Shown: piece after piece, positions 46,352 to 54,365 of the stretch
Layout: each line of letters begins with the position of its first letter
Position numbering within the stretch: position 1 is the first letter of the stretch
Assembly: GCA_023953845.1 (NCBI GenBank)
Contig: JAMLJC010000001.1
Coordinates: 2,676,501-2,740,500 of the forward strand
Direction: 5' to 3'
From: Rhizobiaceae bacterium
GTDB taxonomy: Bacteria; Pseudomonadota; Alphaproteobacteria; Rhizobiales; Rhizobiaceae
DNA length: 64,000 nt
Position numbers and translations under genes: made by a program
The notes under the pieces: model-generated
Told to the model about the DNA's origin: nothing
Databases searched by the model: none
Seen by the model: only the letters and a program-made list of their open reading frames with translations

Positions 46352-46939
46352 TCATGATGGATTTCGGCCTAACCGGCAGGGCTCCAGCACCAGCGCCAGC
46401 ATGACCCTGATGCCATCCAGGGCGTAGATCGCAAATCCGTTCTCTACGGTGTCGATGACCACGCCATCACGCCACGCAACGAAATGCTGGGCAGGACCGC
46501 TGAGTTCGTCCCTCTTCCAAACTTGCAGGATCGCCCGCCGGCCGGAAAGCAGGTTCGCGAGTTCCCGTTTCTGCACCGCGACGCGGGCGGCGGCCGGAGC
46601 GCTGGTGTCAGCAACCAGCGATATGCCGTCACAAAACAGCAGCGTTCCGGTCCATCCGTTCCGCAGCAGCGGAGCGCCAAGCTCCAGCATCATCATGCCG
46701 GTGTCTATGCCTAGCACGGCCCCGGTGACGGGATCGCGAGTCAAGCCGAACACGGCGGCCGCTTCCTCGTATGTGGCGTCCATCGCGCTCGCCAGCGCTG
46801 CAATCGCGCAATCGTGGCCGCAACGCTGTCTAACCCATTCCTTCGGCGCATCGGCAGCGGCAATGATGTGCAGCGGCGTTGCTTGGCGTGGTGGCTCTGC
46901 CGCTGTCATCGAAGCCTCACGCCGCTCGCTTGCGGTCAT
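46352..46939 (-). CDS. C39-like cysteine peptidase-fold protein
   Basis: A 195-residue protein. RCGHDCAIAALASAMDATYE near residue 39 matches the cysteine-helix start of C39/papain-like peptidases, with Cys44 the likely nucleophile. AQHFVAWRDGVVIDTVENG near residue 155 supplies the histidine and aspartate. An N-terminal oxyanion glutamine may be Gln38. Related proteins occur in phage and island clusters, perhaps as maturation proteases. Its ATG overlaps the stop of the upstream gene (ATGA), so it follows the three DUF5681-like genes in one operon. Confidence 0.6.
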   Translation of the reverse strand: MTASERREASMTAAEPPRQATPLHIIAAADAPKEWVRQRCGHDCAIAALASAMDATYEEAAAVFGLTRDPVTGAVLGIDTGMMMLELGAPLLRNGWTGTLLFCDGISLVADTSAPAAARVAVQKRELANLLSGRRAILQVWKRDELSGPAQHFVAWRDGVVIDTVENGFAIYALDGIRVMLALVLEPCRLGRNPS

Positions 46940-47262
46940 TGATGCGCCGTCGCGAGCCGTCTCACTTTTGTCGCAAGAAACGCCATGGCCTTGGCGCGGT
47001 CGGTGTCAGAGACTTCACGCGTTTCTATGGGGCCGCCGTCTGGACCGGAGTGCTCGATAGCCGCCAGCTTCGGATGCACATAAGGCGCAGCAGCCTTCGC
47101 CGCCTCGAACCGCAATTCGACGGGCAGTTCTTCATCCCGCATGATGCCGAGAAGGTATTCCAGCGGCGTGAGACCGGAGGCTGCGATTTCAACCTGTCGC
47201 GCGGTCGTCGCCCGATTGGGCGTGCCTTTCTGACGTCCGCCTGTCTTCCTGCCGATTGCCAT
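46936..47262 (-). CDS. DUF5681-like small protein, third of three
   Basis: A 108-residue protein. The N-terminal GRKTGGRQKGTPNRATTARQ is the Gly-Pro-Asn-rich basic motif of this family, seen in DUF5681 and terminase-small-subunit-like proteins. A helical region follows (PLEYLLGIMRDEELPVELRF). It may bind DNA. It overlaps the peptidase-fold gene by four bases and follows the second family member by 11 bases. Confidence 0.7.
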   Translation of the reverse strand: MAIGRKTGGRQKGTPNRATTARQVEIAASGLTPLEYLLGIMRDEELPVELRFEAAKAAAPYVHPKLAAIEHSGPDGGPIETREVSDTDRAKAMAFLATKVRRLATAHQ

Positions 47263-47273
47263 CTACTCATCCT

Positions 47274-47627
47274 CTAGTTCAGATCGTCATCACCGACGAT
47301 GCTATCGATGAACGGTTGCAGCAGCCCATCCAGCTTCCGTATGCGGTCAACGAGTTCCGCATCGGACATGCCTTCGGCCGGCGACGAGATGTTGATATCG
47401 CGTGGTAGCAAGGATGCGACCACCTTCAGGTAGACGTCGGGCTTCGTCTCCATGACGCGCCGGATGACCGAAGGGCCTTCGCGCTCCCATGATACGAGCA
47501 GATCCTCCAGAAACGCCTCGCTTAGGCGGCAGCGAGCGCCTTTCGGTCTTCCCTTGGGGTTTCCACTCTGTCCGGGGAGCCAAGGGTCCATAAGTCCGTG
47601 TTTTTGCCGTGTATCAACACCGCTCAT
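47274..47627 (-). CDS. DUF5681-like small protein, second of three
   Basis: A protein of about 117 residues with the clear DUF5681 motif PWLPGQSGNPKGRPKGARCR near the N-terminus and a helical remainder (EAFLEDLLVSWEREGPSVIR). Its start is uncertain: the ATG at 47627 overlaps the previous stop by four bases and is preferred over 47684. Members are common in prophages and integrated elements of alphaproteobacteria; their role is unknown. Confidence 0.75.
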   Translation of the reverse strand: MSGVDTRQKHGLMDPWLPGQSGNPKGRPKGARCRLSEAFLEDLLVSWEREGPSVIRRVMETKPDVYLKVVASLLPRDINISSPAEGMSDAELVDRIRKLDGLLQPFIDSIVGDDDLN

Positions 47628-48043
47628 GACGCTGGTCCCCATACTCCGGATTTGGCGATGACGCGCGGCTCGCGTGGTGCGCACGACTGGCCCGGATGCG
47701 CTTCCACGAGGCCGACGATGACCGCACCCTCCTCCGGCGACAGATCGCCATCCGCCACCTGCCGGTTGATGGCCTCGATTGCCGCAGGCATCTCATTCAA
47801 TCGGGAGATGGGCGGTAGGTCGAACTGAATGCGCGCGCTCCTGCGGGCAGGCCAGACGCGATCAAGGATGGTCCTGGCGGCAACGGCGTCACCTTCCTTG
47901 GCCTTTTCGATCATTGCCTGAGCGATGGCATTCGCTTCGCCCTCCGCAAGGGCGTCCAATGCCCGGTTGACCTTGTTGCGACAACCGGTCGGGCGACCCT
48001 GGGGATTGCCCGATTCTCCCGGCTTGAAGCGATGCTCGCTCAA
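47624..48043 (-). CDS. DUF5681-like small protein, first of three
   Basis: A 139-residue protein with FKPGESGNPQGRPTGCRNKV at the N-terminus, the same motif as the next gene. A helix then reads NAIAQAMIEKAKEGDAVAAR, and a proline-rich C-terminal part follows. It overlaps the second copy by four bases. The three genes form an in-line set of diverged paralogues that starts the operon ending with the C39-like gene. Confidence 0.75.
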   Translation of the reverse strand: MSEHRFKPGESGNPQGRPTGCRNKVNRALDALAEGEANAIAQAMIEKAKEGDAVAARTILDRVWPARRSARIQFDLPPISRLNEMPAAIEAINRQVADGDLSPEEGAVIVGLVEAHPGQSCAPREPRVIAKSGVWGPAS

Positions 48044-48083
48044 AGCTGCGGCCTCCCCTGTTTTTGCCTGTAATCATCAAGGG

Positions 48084-48464
48084 TCAATGCAGCGTCTCCG
48101 GCCTGTCATCGCCTTTGACGGCCCGTGCAGCCATATGGCCGATCTGGCTCGCGACGATGAACAGGTAGCTCATCGCCATGCTGCGCAGCCATCGGGCCAT
48201 TGCACGCTCTTCCGGCTCATCGCCATACAGCTCGGCGGCCGACAGGACCGCATGAGCGGTACACACCATGTCGAACACCTCCACGCCCGCCTCGTGATCG
48301 GGCCGCGCGTCGTCGCGGGGACGGCCGGCGATGTTCACCAGCGTCGCCATCAGATCGCTCACCTTGCCCGGATCGCGAACCGCGTCATGGGTGAGCTTCG
48401 TGTATTCATCGATCAGGCGCGGGCCGAAGACGCGCCATTCGTCGGGACTGACGGGCATATCCAT
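48084..48464 (-). CDS. uncharacterised helical protein
   Basis: A 126-residue, mostly helical protein with no recognised family (EWRVFGPRLIDEYTKLTHDA, and EERAMARWLRSMAMSYLFIV near the end). The ATG at 48464 is preceded by a weak site and lies 11 bases after the M23 gene stop. It probably belongs to the phage-like structural operon. Confidence 0.55.
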   Translation of the reverse strand: MDMPVSPDEWRVFGPRLIDEYTKLTHDAVRDPGKVSDLMATLVNIAGRPRDDARPDHEAGVEVFDMVCTAHAVLSAAELYGDEPEERAMARWLRSMAMSYLFIVASQIGHMAARAVKGDDRPETLH

Positions 48465-48475
48465 GATTTCGTCTC

Positions 48476-50473
48476 CTATCGATTTCCTGCATGGTCGCGA
48501 TCAGCGCCGGGCGAACCGACACCGCCACCGCGAGAAGAACCACCACCAACGCGACCACCCGCATTGCCGGCCGAGCCGCTACTGTCGCCACCCCCGAACA
48601 GGCCGGATATGAAACCGCCCAATCCACCAAGACCGCCTGATTTTTGCCCTGTCTGGCCCGACGCCCGGTTGCCGAGCGCATACCCTGCGACCGCGCCGGG
48701 GAAGCCGGCTATCGCTCCACCCACGACGGCCCCGACCATGCCCGGTGAAATCCGGTCCATGGCCTTGTCGAGCGCGCTGTTGATGCCTTTGCCGAGGTCG
48801 CTCCAATTGCCCATTTGCCGCCCGCTCGGGTCCGTCACCGTCGTCACACCGAAACTGTTGGTGACATGGGTGTTGCCGAACTGATCCCGGCTGACGAGAT
48901 TGCCGCCCGTCGCCGGAGCCTGATAGCCAGCCGGAGCCTTGCCGGAATAGACGTCGAAGGCACTGAAGGACGGACGCGGCGTCGGTATGGAGGCCGTCGT
49001 CTGCGGACTGACGGGCTGTTTCGCAACCGGCGTCACCATGGGCTGGACGGTCGGGGTCTTTACTGCCGGCGGCGCTAGCGGGACAACGCTGGTCGGAAGC
49101 GTCGTCACCGGCGCTGTCACGATCTGCCCCTTGTAGTTTGTCATCGAGATGCTTGGGGCCGGGTTGAACGTGGATGCCGGGCCGAGCGGTGCCGAATACT
49201 TCGACGGGAGCATCCCCATCGGGCTCAGCGAGGCGCTGGAGAACGACACGCTGTGCGGTGCGGCCATCGATACGTGCGGGTCCTGGCTGAGACCGGCCGT
49301 CATCGTGTCCCGCATGTTCGACATCGGCGTCGCCGTGGACGGCGTGACCGTGCTGGAGAGCCTACCGGTCTTTTCCGTGCTGGTCATTTCCGCAGGGCCG
49401 AAGCGGGCCGGATCGGGCGAGGCTCTTGCGGCGATACCGCCGAGACCTCCCAAGCCACCCGCCTTTGCCTGCGAAGCGGCGGCAGGCGCATAGCCAAACC
49501 GCTCCGGGCTCGGCATGGAGGCCGGGGCCATACTGCGGGAGGGTTGAGGCCCGGCAAAGGCCGCCATCTGCGACGAGGCGGGGGACGGTGCGCCGGACGA
49601 TCGGGAGGGCATCACGTCGCCGGCAAAGCGCGCCGTGTCGAAGCCGGCAGGGAGCCCGGAGGATGTAGCGGTGCGGCCCACGCCGAGCACACCGGCATTC
49701 GCCATGGAGGCCGCCATGTTGCCATAAGCCGCCGCAGCGTTGCGCTGCTCGGTCGGCGACATGGGGCGCGAGGTAGGAGTTGCGGCAAGGTCGCGCCGGG
49801 TGAAGTCCACCACATCCCTCGGGTTGACCGGCTGTCCGAGCCGGTCGCGCATCTCGAAATGCAGATGCGGGCCGGACACGTTTCCGGAAGCTCCTACACG
49901 GCCAATCGGCGTTCCCTTGGCAATCTCGTCGCCGACAGAGACATTGATGTCCTGAAGATGCCCGTAGACGCTGCTGAAGCCGTTCGGATGCTCGACCGTG
50001 ACCGCAAGGCCATACCCGCCGAGAGGACCGGCGTGGGTCACCATGCCGGGGCCGGCTGCGTTCGCGGCGTATCCCACCTGTCCGCGCTCCGCGAGGTCTA
50101 TGCCGGCGTGGTTGCTGCTGCCGACGCCGAGCGAGGTGTTCGGAGCGTCGCGGAGGCCGAACCCGCTGGTGGTGCGATCCGTGACCGCGCCGAGCGGGCT
50201 GGAGAATGTCCCGTCCCACTCCGCAGTCGGGCCGTCGTCCAGCGCGCCGAGCGCGAGGCCGGTGCTCGCCGTCGCGGCGGCCGTCCCGGTGCGAGGCCCG
50301 AAAACATCATTGAGGATGCCGGGCCGTGCCGATGGCGTCCCCGAGCCGAAGACCTGATCCGTCACCGACTGCCGGGATGCCTGCGGGCTTCCGAACACCT
50401 CCGAGAGGATGTCACGGGAGGCGGCCGTCTCCTCCGGCACGATGTCGTAGGCCATCTGCCCCGGCTGCCGCAC
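48476..50473 (-). CDS. large phage-like protein with M23 peptidase domain
   Basis: About 665 residues from the GTG at 50473, or 659 from ATG 50455. Three repeats of xxVFG occur at residues 25-28, 40-43 and 56-59 (LSEVFGSP, TDQVFGSG, LNDVFGPR). An M23 metallopeptidase domain has NHAGIDL (His122, Asp126) and GPHLHFE (His203, His205), with VYGHL between, so the zinc site is complete and the enzyme should cut peptidoglycan cross-links. Residues about 230-560 are low-complexity, rich in Ser, Pro and Met. A glycine-rich hydrophobic region ends the protein. This resembles virion-associated lysins of podovirus-like phages. Its frame is open about 24 codons upstream of 50473. Confidence 0.75.
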   Translation of the reverse strand: MRQPGQMAYDIVPEETAASRDILSEVFGSPQASRQSVTDQVFGSGTPSARPGILNDVFGPRTGTAAATASTGLALGALDDGPTAEWDGTFSSPLGAVTDRTTSGFGLRDAPNTSLGVGSSNHAGIDLAERGQVGYAANAAGPGMVTHAGPLGGYGLAVTVEHPNGFSSVYGHLQDINVSVGDEIAKGTPIGRVGASGNVSGPHLHFEMRDRLGQPVNPRDVVDFTRRDLAATPTSRPMSPTEQRNAAAAYGNMAASMANAGVLGVGRTATSSGLPAGFDTARFAGDVMPSRSSGAPSPASSQMAAFAGPQPSRSMAPASMPSPERFGYAPAAASQAKAGGLGGLGGIAARASPDPARFGPAEMTSTEKTGRLSSTVTPSTATPMSNMRDTMTAGLSQDPHVSMAAPHSVSFSSASLSPMGMLPSKYSAPLGPASTFNPAPSISMTNYKGQIVTAPVTTLPTSVVPLAPPAVKTPTVQPMVTPVAKQPVSPQTTASIPTPRPSFSAFDVYSGKAPAGYQAPATGGNLVSRDQFGNTHVTNSFGVTTVTDPSGRQMGNWSDLGKGINSALDKAMDRISPGMVGAVVGGAIAGFPGAVAGYALGNRASGQTGQKSGGLGGLGGFISGLFGGGDSSGSAGNAGGRVGGGSSRGGGVGSPGADRDHAGNR

Positions 50474-50507
50474 GCCGACTGCGGTACGGATGCCCCGGTT
50501 CTGAGGG

Positions 50508-51452
50508 TCATCGAAGTAGACATGTCCCTTCGTCGTACTTCGACGGACCTTTCATATCGATGGTCGTGGCGCCGGACTTCGCCTTCAACTGCTGCCACTC
50601 ATCGAGCCGATACCGGGGCAGGCCCTGCGCGTCGCGCTGCTGGTTGATCGCGGCGAGTTCGCGCAGCGACTCCGTGGGCTTGATGCGCTCTTCCTCGCGC
50701 TCGATCTTCGAATCGATGTTGTCGATGAAGACCTTCAGCTTCGAAAGCTGCTCCGCGTTCTTGGTGTTCCGGGCCAGATTCACATAGGCATCCCGGCGGC
50801 TGTAGAGCTGATCCAGCGTTCCCGATCCAGCGCCCGGCAACGCGACATCATCTGCTTGCGCGACCTGTCGGCGCTCGGACGAAGGGTCCGTGGCAATGGA
50901 GGACAGAGGCCGCCTGTCGGTCAGCGCGCTCGGAACCGGGGGAACGACACTACCAGCGAAAGGGCCGCCGGGGGTTTCCGTACCTCCCTGCCCGATGCCG
51001 GCGAGGCTGTCGTTGAACGCCTTGTCCGCCTCAAGGCTCTTCTGGTTGGTGCGCTGCTTCAGCCACAGCTCGGCGGCATTGCTGTTGTAGGAAAGCTGCT
51101 CCGCCTCCTGCTCCGATGCGCCGTACTGCATCAGCACGCGCTTGATGGCGGTGCGGTCGCGAAGGCCTTCCTGCTGCTTCTGATAGCGCTGGTCGTACCG
51201 GTCGTAGAACTCCGCGAAGTTCTGGAGTGCGTTGTTGCGCGGGCTCGTCATCAGGCTCGAACCGATGGCCTGAAGCATGTTGTTCACGCCGGGCCGCTGC
51301 AACCAGCCTCGGAACCCGCCTCCCTGCTGCTGTGGCGCTCCACCGAGCCCGCCGAGGCCGCCCATGGTGTTGTTGGGCATGGACGGGGCCGGCGGGAAGT
51401 AGTTTAGCGCCTGGGCGTCGATTTCGTTCAGGGCGTCCATGAAGCTTGCCAT
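50508..51452 (-). CDS. phage-like structural protein, probably 3' truncated
   Basis: A 314-residue protein with an N-terminal FMDALNEIDAQAL, a Gly/Gln-rich stretch (GGLGGLGGAPQQQGGGF), then NFAEFYDRYDQRYQKQQEG and a coiled-coil region (KVFIDNIDSKIEREEERIK). The C-terminal end (IDMKGPSKYDEGTCLLR) stops abruptly where the M23 frame begins. The shape fits a virion or tail component. The upstream gene stop overlaps its ATG by one base. Confidence 0.65.
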   Translation of the reverse strand: MASFMDALNEIDAQALNYFPPAPSMPNNTMGGLGGLGGAPQQQGGGFRGWLQRPGVNNMLQAIGSSLMTSPRNNALQNFAEFYDRYDQRYQKQQEGLRDRTAIKRVLMQYGASEQEAEQLSYNSNAAELWLKQRTNQKSLEADKAFNDSLAGIGQGGTETPGGPFAGSVVPPVPSALTDRRPLSSIATDPSSERRQVAQADDVALPGAGSGTLDQLYSRRDAYVNLARNTKNAEQLSKLKVFIDNIDSKIEREEERIKPTESLRELAAINQQRDAQGLPRYRLDEWQQLKAKSGATTIDMKGPSKYDEGTCLLR

Positions 51453-51658
51453 CAGGCGGCATCCTTCTTCTTCAGCATGGCGGCGAGCGCCTGCTGGCGG
51501 TCGGTGACGATGAAACCATGACCGGACGGAGCCGGAGCGACACCGGGCAGCGCGCCGGAGCGGGCCTCTGCAACCAGCTTGCCGATAGGACGGCATTCGT
51601 TGCGGTGAAGACGCCAGACCTGCATCAGCGTGGCGGGAGGCGCGACGGTGTAGCTCAT
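51452..51658 (-). CDS. small protein preceding structural gene
   Basis: A 68-residue protein (SYTVAPPATLMQVWRLHRNE, with a C-terminal ALAAMLKKKDAA). No family is recognised. It ends by overlapping the start of the structural protein (TGATG), so it is translationally coupled. Gene position and coupling support it as real. Confidence 0.6.
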   Translation of the reverse strand: MSYTVAPPATLMQVWRLHRNECRPIGKLVAEARSGALPGVAPAPSGHGFIVTDRQQALAAMLKKKDAA

Positions 51659-51672
51659 CAGGCGGCAACCGC

Positions 51673-51816
51673 CTATTGCGCAGCTTCGAACGAGGTCTGG
51701 CGGATGAGGTCACTGATTGTGACGCCGCGTCTGCGGGCGGCATCGGCGAGAAGACGCTTCTCGTCAGGCGTCACCCGGATCTGAAGCATTCCCGTCTTCG
51801 TAGGGCAATTGCACAT
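51673..51816 (-). CDS. 47-residue ribbon-helix-helix-like protein
   Basis: A short protein starting at ATG 51816 with a Cys pair (CNC), then LQIRVTPDEKRLLADAARRR and GVTISDLIRQ. This is the strand-helix-helix pattern of RHH proteins of the DUF1778 or plasmid-addiction antidote type. No toxin gene is adjacent, so an orphan regulator of the phage-like operon is more likely. A GGAGATGA-type site lies upstream. Confidence 0.6.
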   Translation of the reverse strand: MCNCPTKTGMLQIRVTPDEKRLLADAARRRGVTISDLIRQTSFEAAQ

Positions 51817-52059
51817 GGGATCATCTCCGATTTGCTGCCTCGCAGCCTATCAGAATCCGCACGTCACGACAATTGCGACAGAACAGAAAGATTAGCAATA
51901 TCAAATGGTTGAGAACTCTCTCCCAGGCTGTCCCAGCGTGTCCGTACGTGTCCACGGGTGTTCGCCACGAATCGGACAATCTCACGGCATCCCGCAAAGG
52001 ATGATCGACACGCGAGACCAACAAGGATACTCTCCTCGTGGGGTTTTAGGGTTTTTGTC

Positions 52060-52446
52060 GTGCGTCTGCTGCGGGCGATTGTGTTCTGGGCGATGGCGAT
52101 ACTCGTGGGGACGAGTATCTCTGCCCACGCTCGCTTGACTTTCGAACCCATCAAGACCTCCTCCGGAACGACCGTCGTAATCGTGTCCGGCGACTTCGAT
52201 GTCTCCCAACAATTGAAAGACTTTTCGGACGTGGTTCAGACGCACGGAGCGACCGTCGTCGCGTTCAATTCGTCAGGAGGAAACGTTCTAAAAGCCATGG
52301 AACTGGGGCGAGAGATTCGACGCCTCGGTTTAATAACATTCCAGCCAAAAGGGCTGGAATGTGCGTCGGCATGCGCATTGGCATTCTTCGGAGGCAGGCG
52401 CCGGTGTCGTGACAGTAGAGCAGGCGGTCGCGGAATTTCTCCGTGA
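52060..52446 (+). pseudogene. ClpP-like membrane-anchored protease, 3' truncated
   Basis: From GTG 52060 (an earlier in-frame start is at 51958) the protein has a membrane helix (LLRAIVFWAMAILVGTSISA), then VVIVSGDFDV and VVAFNSSGGNVLKAMELG. CASACALAFFGG holds the likely nucleophile serine of the ClpP/crotonase-type group. Right after FFGG, at about 52,395, similarity stops and the frame runs antisense through a primase gene. The remainder of the protease is missing. Confidence 0.6.
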
Positions 52447-52543
52447 ATGCCAGCGCCGCCGTATCCTCGGTGACGATATCCGGTTTCGGTGGGGCAATAC
52501 GCGGGTCGGTCTGGACGAGGGAGAGTTTAGGCCGCTTAGCCAT
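52400..52543 (-). pseudogene. phage primase-helicase, 5' fragment only
   Basis: The minus-strand frame from ATG 52543 gives KRPKLSLVQTDPRIAPPKPD and DTAALAFTEKFRDRLLYCHDTGA. This is the start of P4-type primase/helicase proteins, which normally continue with a tryptophan-rich segment and a long AAA helicase. After HDTGA, at about 52,403, the frame enters the ClpP-like fragment. The helicase is gone. The ATG overlaps the stop of the primase gene (TGATG). Confidence 0.65.
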
Positions 52544-53451
52544 CAGGCCACCTCGCGCAAAAGGTCGTTGAGGTCGTCGCCGGGCTTTTCCGATGCCGCG
52601 TGAGTGACGGGACGATCTGCGGCCATCCAACGGGCGGTTGTGGTGCGACAGGCCCGAATACCGGCGTCGTCGTGATCGACGGCGATCCAGAGTGCTTCTA
52701 TTCCGGGCAGGACAGGAAACTCGCCGAGCGGTCCGGCAGATAGCAGCGACCACACCGGCAGGTTCGGGACATCTGCAACGATGGGGAGCGACAAGACGCT
52801 CTCGATGCCTTCGCCGATACCGAGCGCAGTGGACACGTCCTCGTTCGGCGTGAGCTTGACCACCCCGCCACGGATCGGCGCCAACGTCAGCCGGCCGTTG
52901 GAGCCAAGATGCGAGAGCTTCTTGCCGTCCCGGCCTATCGCCGTCCTGTGGATCGCCTGCGGCTCGTCGGTGACGATGTTGCGGACAAGGGCCACCATGC
53001 AGCCGACACGCATGCCGCGACCGAACGGGCATCTTGGATGCCAGCGCAGAGCAGCGCCGTCATAAGACAGGCCGCGACTTGCGAGATAGGTTTCGGCAGG
53101 CGTACCCCGGATCGGAATTGCTTCGCTCCAGATGGCGAGCGCACGTTCCTTGTTCCGCTTCGTGTCGTCTGTTGGTTCGTCCGGCCGCTCGAAACGAGGG
53201 CGACGAATTTCGTCGGGCTGGCGCTCGCCGGGCCGGAACTGATCCAGCCCGAGGAAGTGGCGAACGTGGTCCTTGCATTCCTGCCAGTCGTCATTTGCGA
53301 ACGACTGCACAAGGAACCCGTCCGGGGCATTATTGGAGAACCGGACGGAGAGGCTTCGGTCATGACGGCTGTGGCCGGGACCGGGGCAGAGAATGCGCCC
53401 GGCCGAGACTTCACCGCCAAGAAGATGAGCAGCGTGGCGGAGGTCGATCAA
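52543..53451 (-). CDS. Toprim-type primase protein
   Basis: A protein of about 302 residues from TTG 53451, which has GGGAGGTG at 53456-53463 as its ribosome site. It starts with IDLRHAAHLLGGEVSAGR and has a zinc-binding-like CPGPGHSRHD. The Toprim motifs are GIGEGIESVLS (glutamate) and LWIAVDHDDAG (DxD). Such proteins prime replication of phages and integrated elements. The frame also runs on without a stop into the integrase fragment upstream, so a 501-residue fusion is possible. Confidence 0.78.
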   Translation of the reverse strand: MIDLRHAAHLLGGEVSAGRILCPGPGHSRHDRSLSVRFSNNAPDGFLVQSFANDDWQECKDHVRHFLGLDQFRPGERQPDEIRRPRFERPDEPTDDTKRNKERALAIWSEAIPIRGTPAETYLASRGLSYDGAALRWHPRCPFGRGMRVGCMVALVRNIVTDEPQAIHRTAIGRDGKKLSHLGSNGRLTLAPIRGGVVKLTPNEDVSTALGIGEGIESVLSLPIVADVPNLPVWSLLSAGPLGEFPVLPGIEALWIAVDHDDAGIRACRTTTARWMAADRPVTHAASEKPGDDLNDLLREVA

Positions 53452-53477
53452 GACGCACCTCCCGAATAGTCCTTCCG

Positions 53478-54088
53478 CTCGCGCAGCACCCGAATAAGCG
53501 GCCGTGCCAGCAGTCGGGTCAACGGCGACGTAGCCTTTCGCGAGGCCCCAACGATACATCGCGCCTATGGTCTGACGCCGCTTTTCGGCCTCGCGATGGT
53601 GTTTCTCTGCCAGATCATCGAGCATCTTGGAGATGTCCGAACGCCTTATGGCGTCGGCACGCTTCACCATGTGTTTAGCCAGCGCTCGGCGAAGGCGCCG
53701 GTCGATATCATCAGCAGTCCTGAGCGCGCCGCCTTTCCGTCTGATGCTCTTCACCGACTTGACATATGCGGTAATCAGTCCGTCAACCGTCAGAGCCTCG
53801 TCTTTCTCGGCTTTGGCCTCCGCCTCTTCCGCGAGCAGGTCGCGCCCTTCGCGGGCCGACTTCACAAGCTCGGCTGCGCGCGTCCTGGCCTCGGCGAGTG
53901 AGCGGCCCTCCTTCCCGACAGGATCGCAGACGCCGAGCGAAATGCTCCTTGGCTTCGTTTGCCCCTTGATTCGGTATGTCACGTTCCAAGTGAGCGTTCC
54001 CGCAGCGGCGACGCGCACCCGTAAGCCGACCGCCTGTACGTCGGACACATAGTAGGGTTGAGGCTTCGCCTTCAGCCCCTCCAGAAAC
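53478..54088 (-). pseudogene. tyrosine integrase, both ends lost
   Basis: The minus-strand frame begins in the middle of the arm-binding domain (FLEGLKAKPQPYYVSDVQAV, then WNVTYRIKGQTKPRSISLG). It continues through the helical core-binding domain to YRWGLAKGYVAVDPTAG (about residue 181 counted from GTG 54048) and breaks off. The catalytic domain with its Arg-His-Arg-Tyr residues is absent. The 5' start was separated by the Mu-like prophage, whose TG end is at 54089-54090. The 3' part was replaced by the start region of the primase gene. Confidence 0.8.
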
Positions 54089-54092
54089 TGTA

Positions 54093-54114
54093 ACGCGCAA
54101 GTTCAGATGGCACC
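54093..54114 (+). repeat. putative transposase end-binding site L1
   Basis: ACGCGCAAGTTCAGATGGCA then CC. It is four bases inside the TG end and shares the GCGCAASTTC...TGGCACC pattern with two further copies in the same orientation. Confidence 0.75.
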
Positions 54115-54117
54115 TGG

Positions 54118-54147
54118 CGGGATTAGCCGGGATTAGCCGGGATCAGG
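54118..54147 (+). repeat. short tandem repeat next to L1
   Basis: The unit CGGGATTAGC is repeated, the second time as CGGGATTAGC and the third as CGGGATCAGG. A related CCGGGATTTG lies at 54167. It sits between L1 and L2 in the phage end. Confidence 0.6.
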
Positions 54148-54230
54148 CGAGCGGGCGCGGAAAAAGCCGGGATTTGCAAGGCGTTGAAGGGCGCTTGAAG
54201 GATCAGAGGCCGGCGGCGGGCAAAACGGCG

Positions 54231-54252
54231 GCGCGCAACTTCACTTGGCACC
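54231..54252 (+). repeat. putative transposase end-binding site L2
   Basis: GCGCGCAACTTCACTTGGCA then CC, matching L1 and L3 at most positions, 117 bases from L1. Confidence 0.75.
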
Positions 54253-54274
54253 AAAACGGCCGTCGGCGGGCGAC

Positions 54275-54296
54275 GCGCGCAACTTCGGATGGCACC
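54275..54296 (+). repeat. putative transposase end-binding site L3
   Basis: GCGCGCAACTTCGGATGGCA then CC, the clearest copy, 22 bases after L2 and in the same direction. Confidence 0.75.
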
Positions 54297-54365
54297 TGAA
54301 AAACGGCGCGCGGCCTTGTGCCACAAGGCTTTGCGCGGAAAACGGCTGCGGCGCGGAACGGCGCG

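Larger units (their letters stand above)
38025..54088. mobile_element. degraded mobile island (phage and IS remnants)
   Basis: From the break in the glycosyltransferase to the Mu-like prophage end the gene content changes. It contains a broken IS1595 transposase, phage-type DUF5681-like, structural and M23 genes, a primase and an integrase remnant, all with several cut genes. Most genes are on the minus strand, pointing away from the integrase. The left border is inferred from the truncated host gene. No right border or attachment repeat is visible, since the prophage sits inside the integrase and the rest lies outside the window. Confidence 0.7.

Noticed and set aside
49253..50647. 464-codon plus-strand frame opposite the M23 gene
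   Set aside because: Antisense shadow, Arg/Gly/His-rich, while the minus strand has an intact zinc peptidase.
51673..51816. Toxin-antitoxin pair
   Set aside because: The RHH-like protein has no adjacent toxin-like gene; the neighbour at 51452 does not resemble an acetyltransferase or RelE-type toxin.
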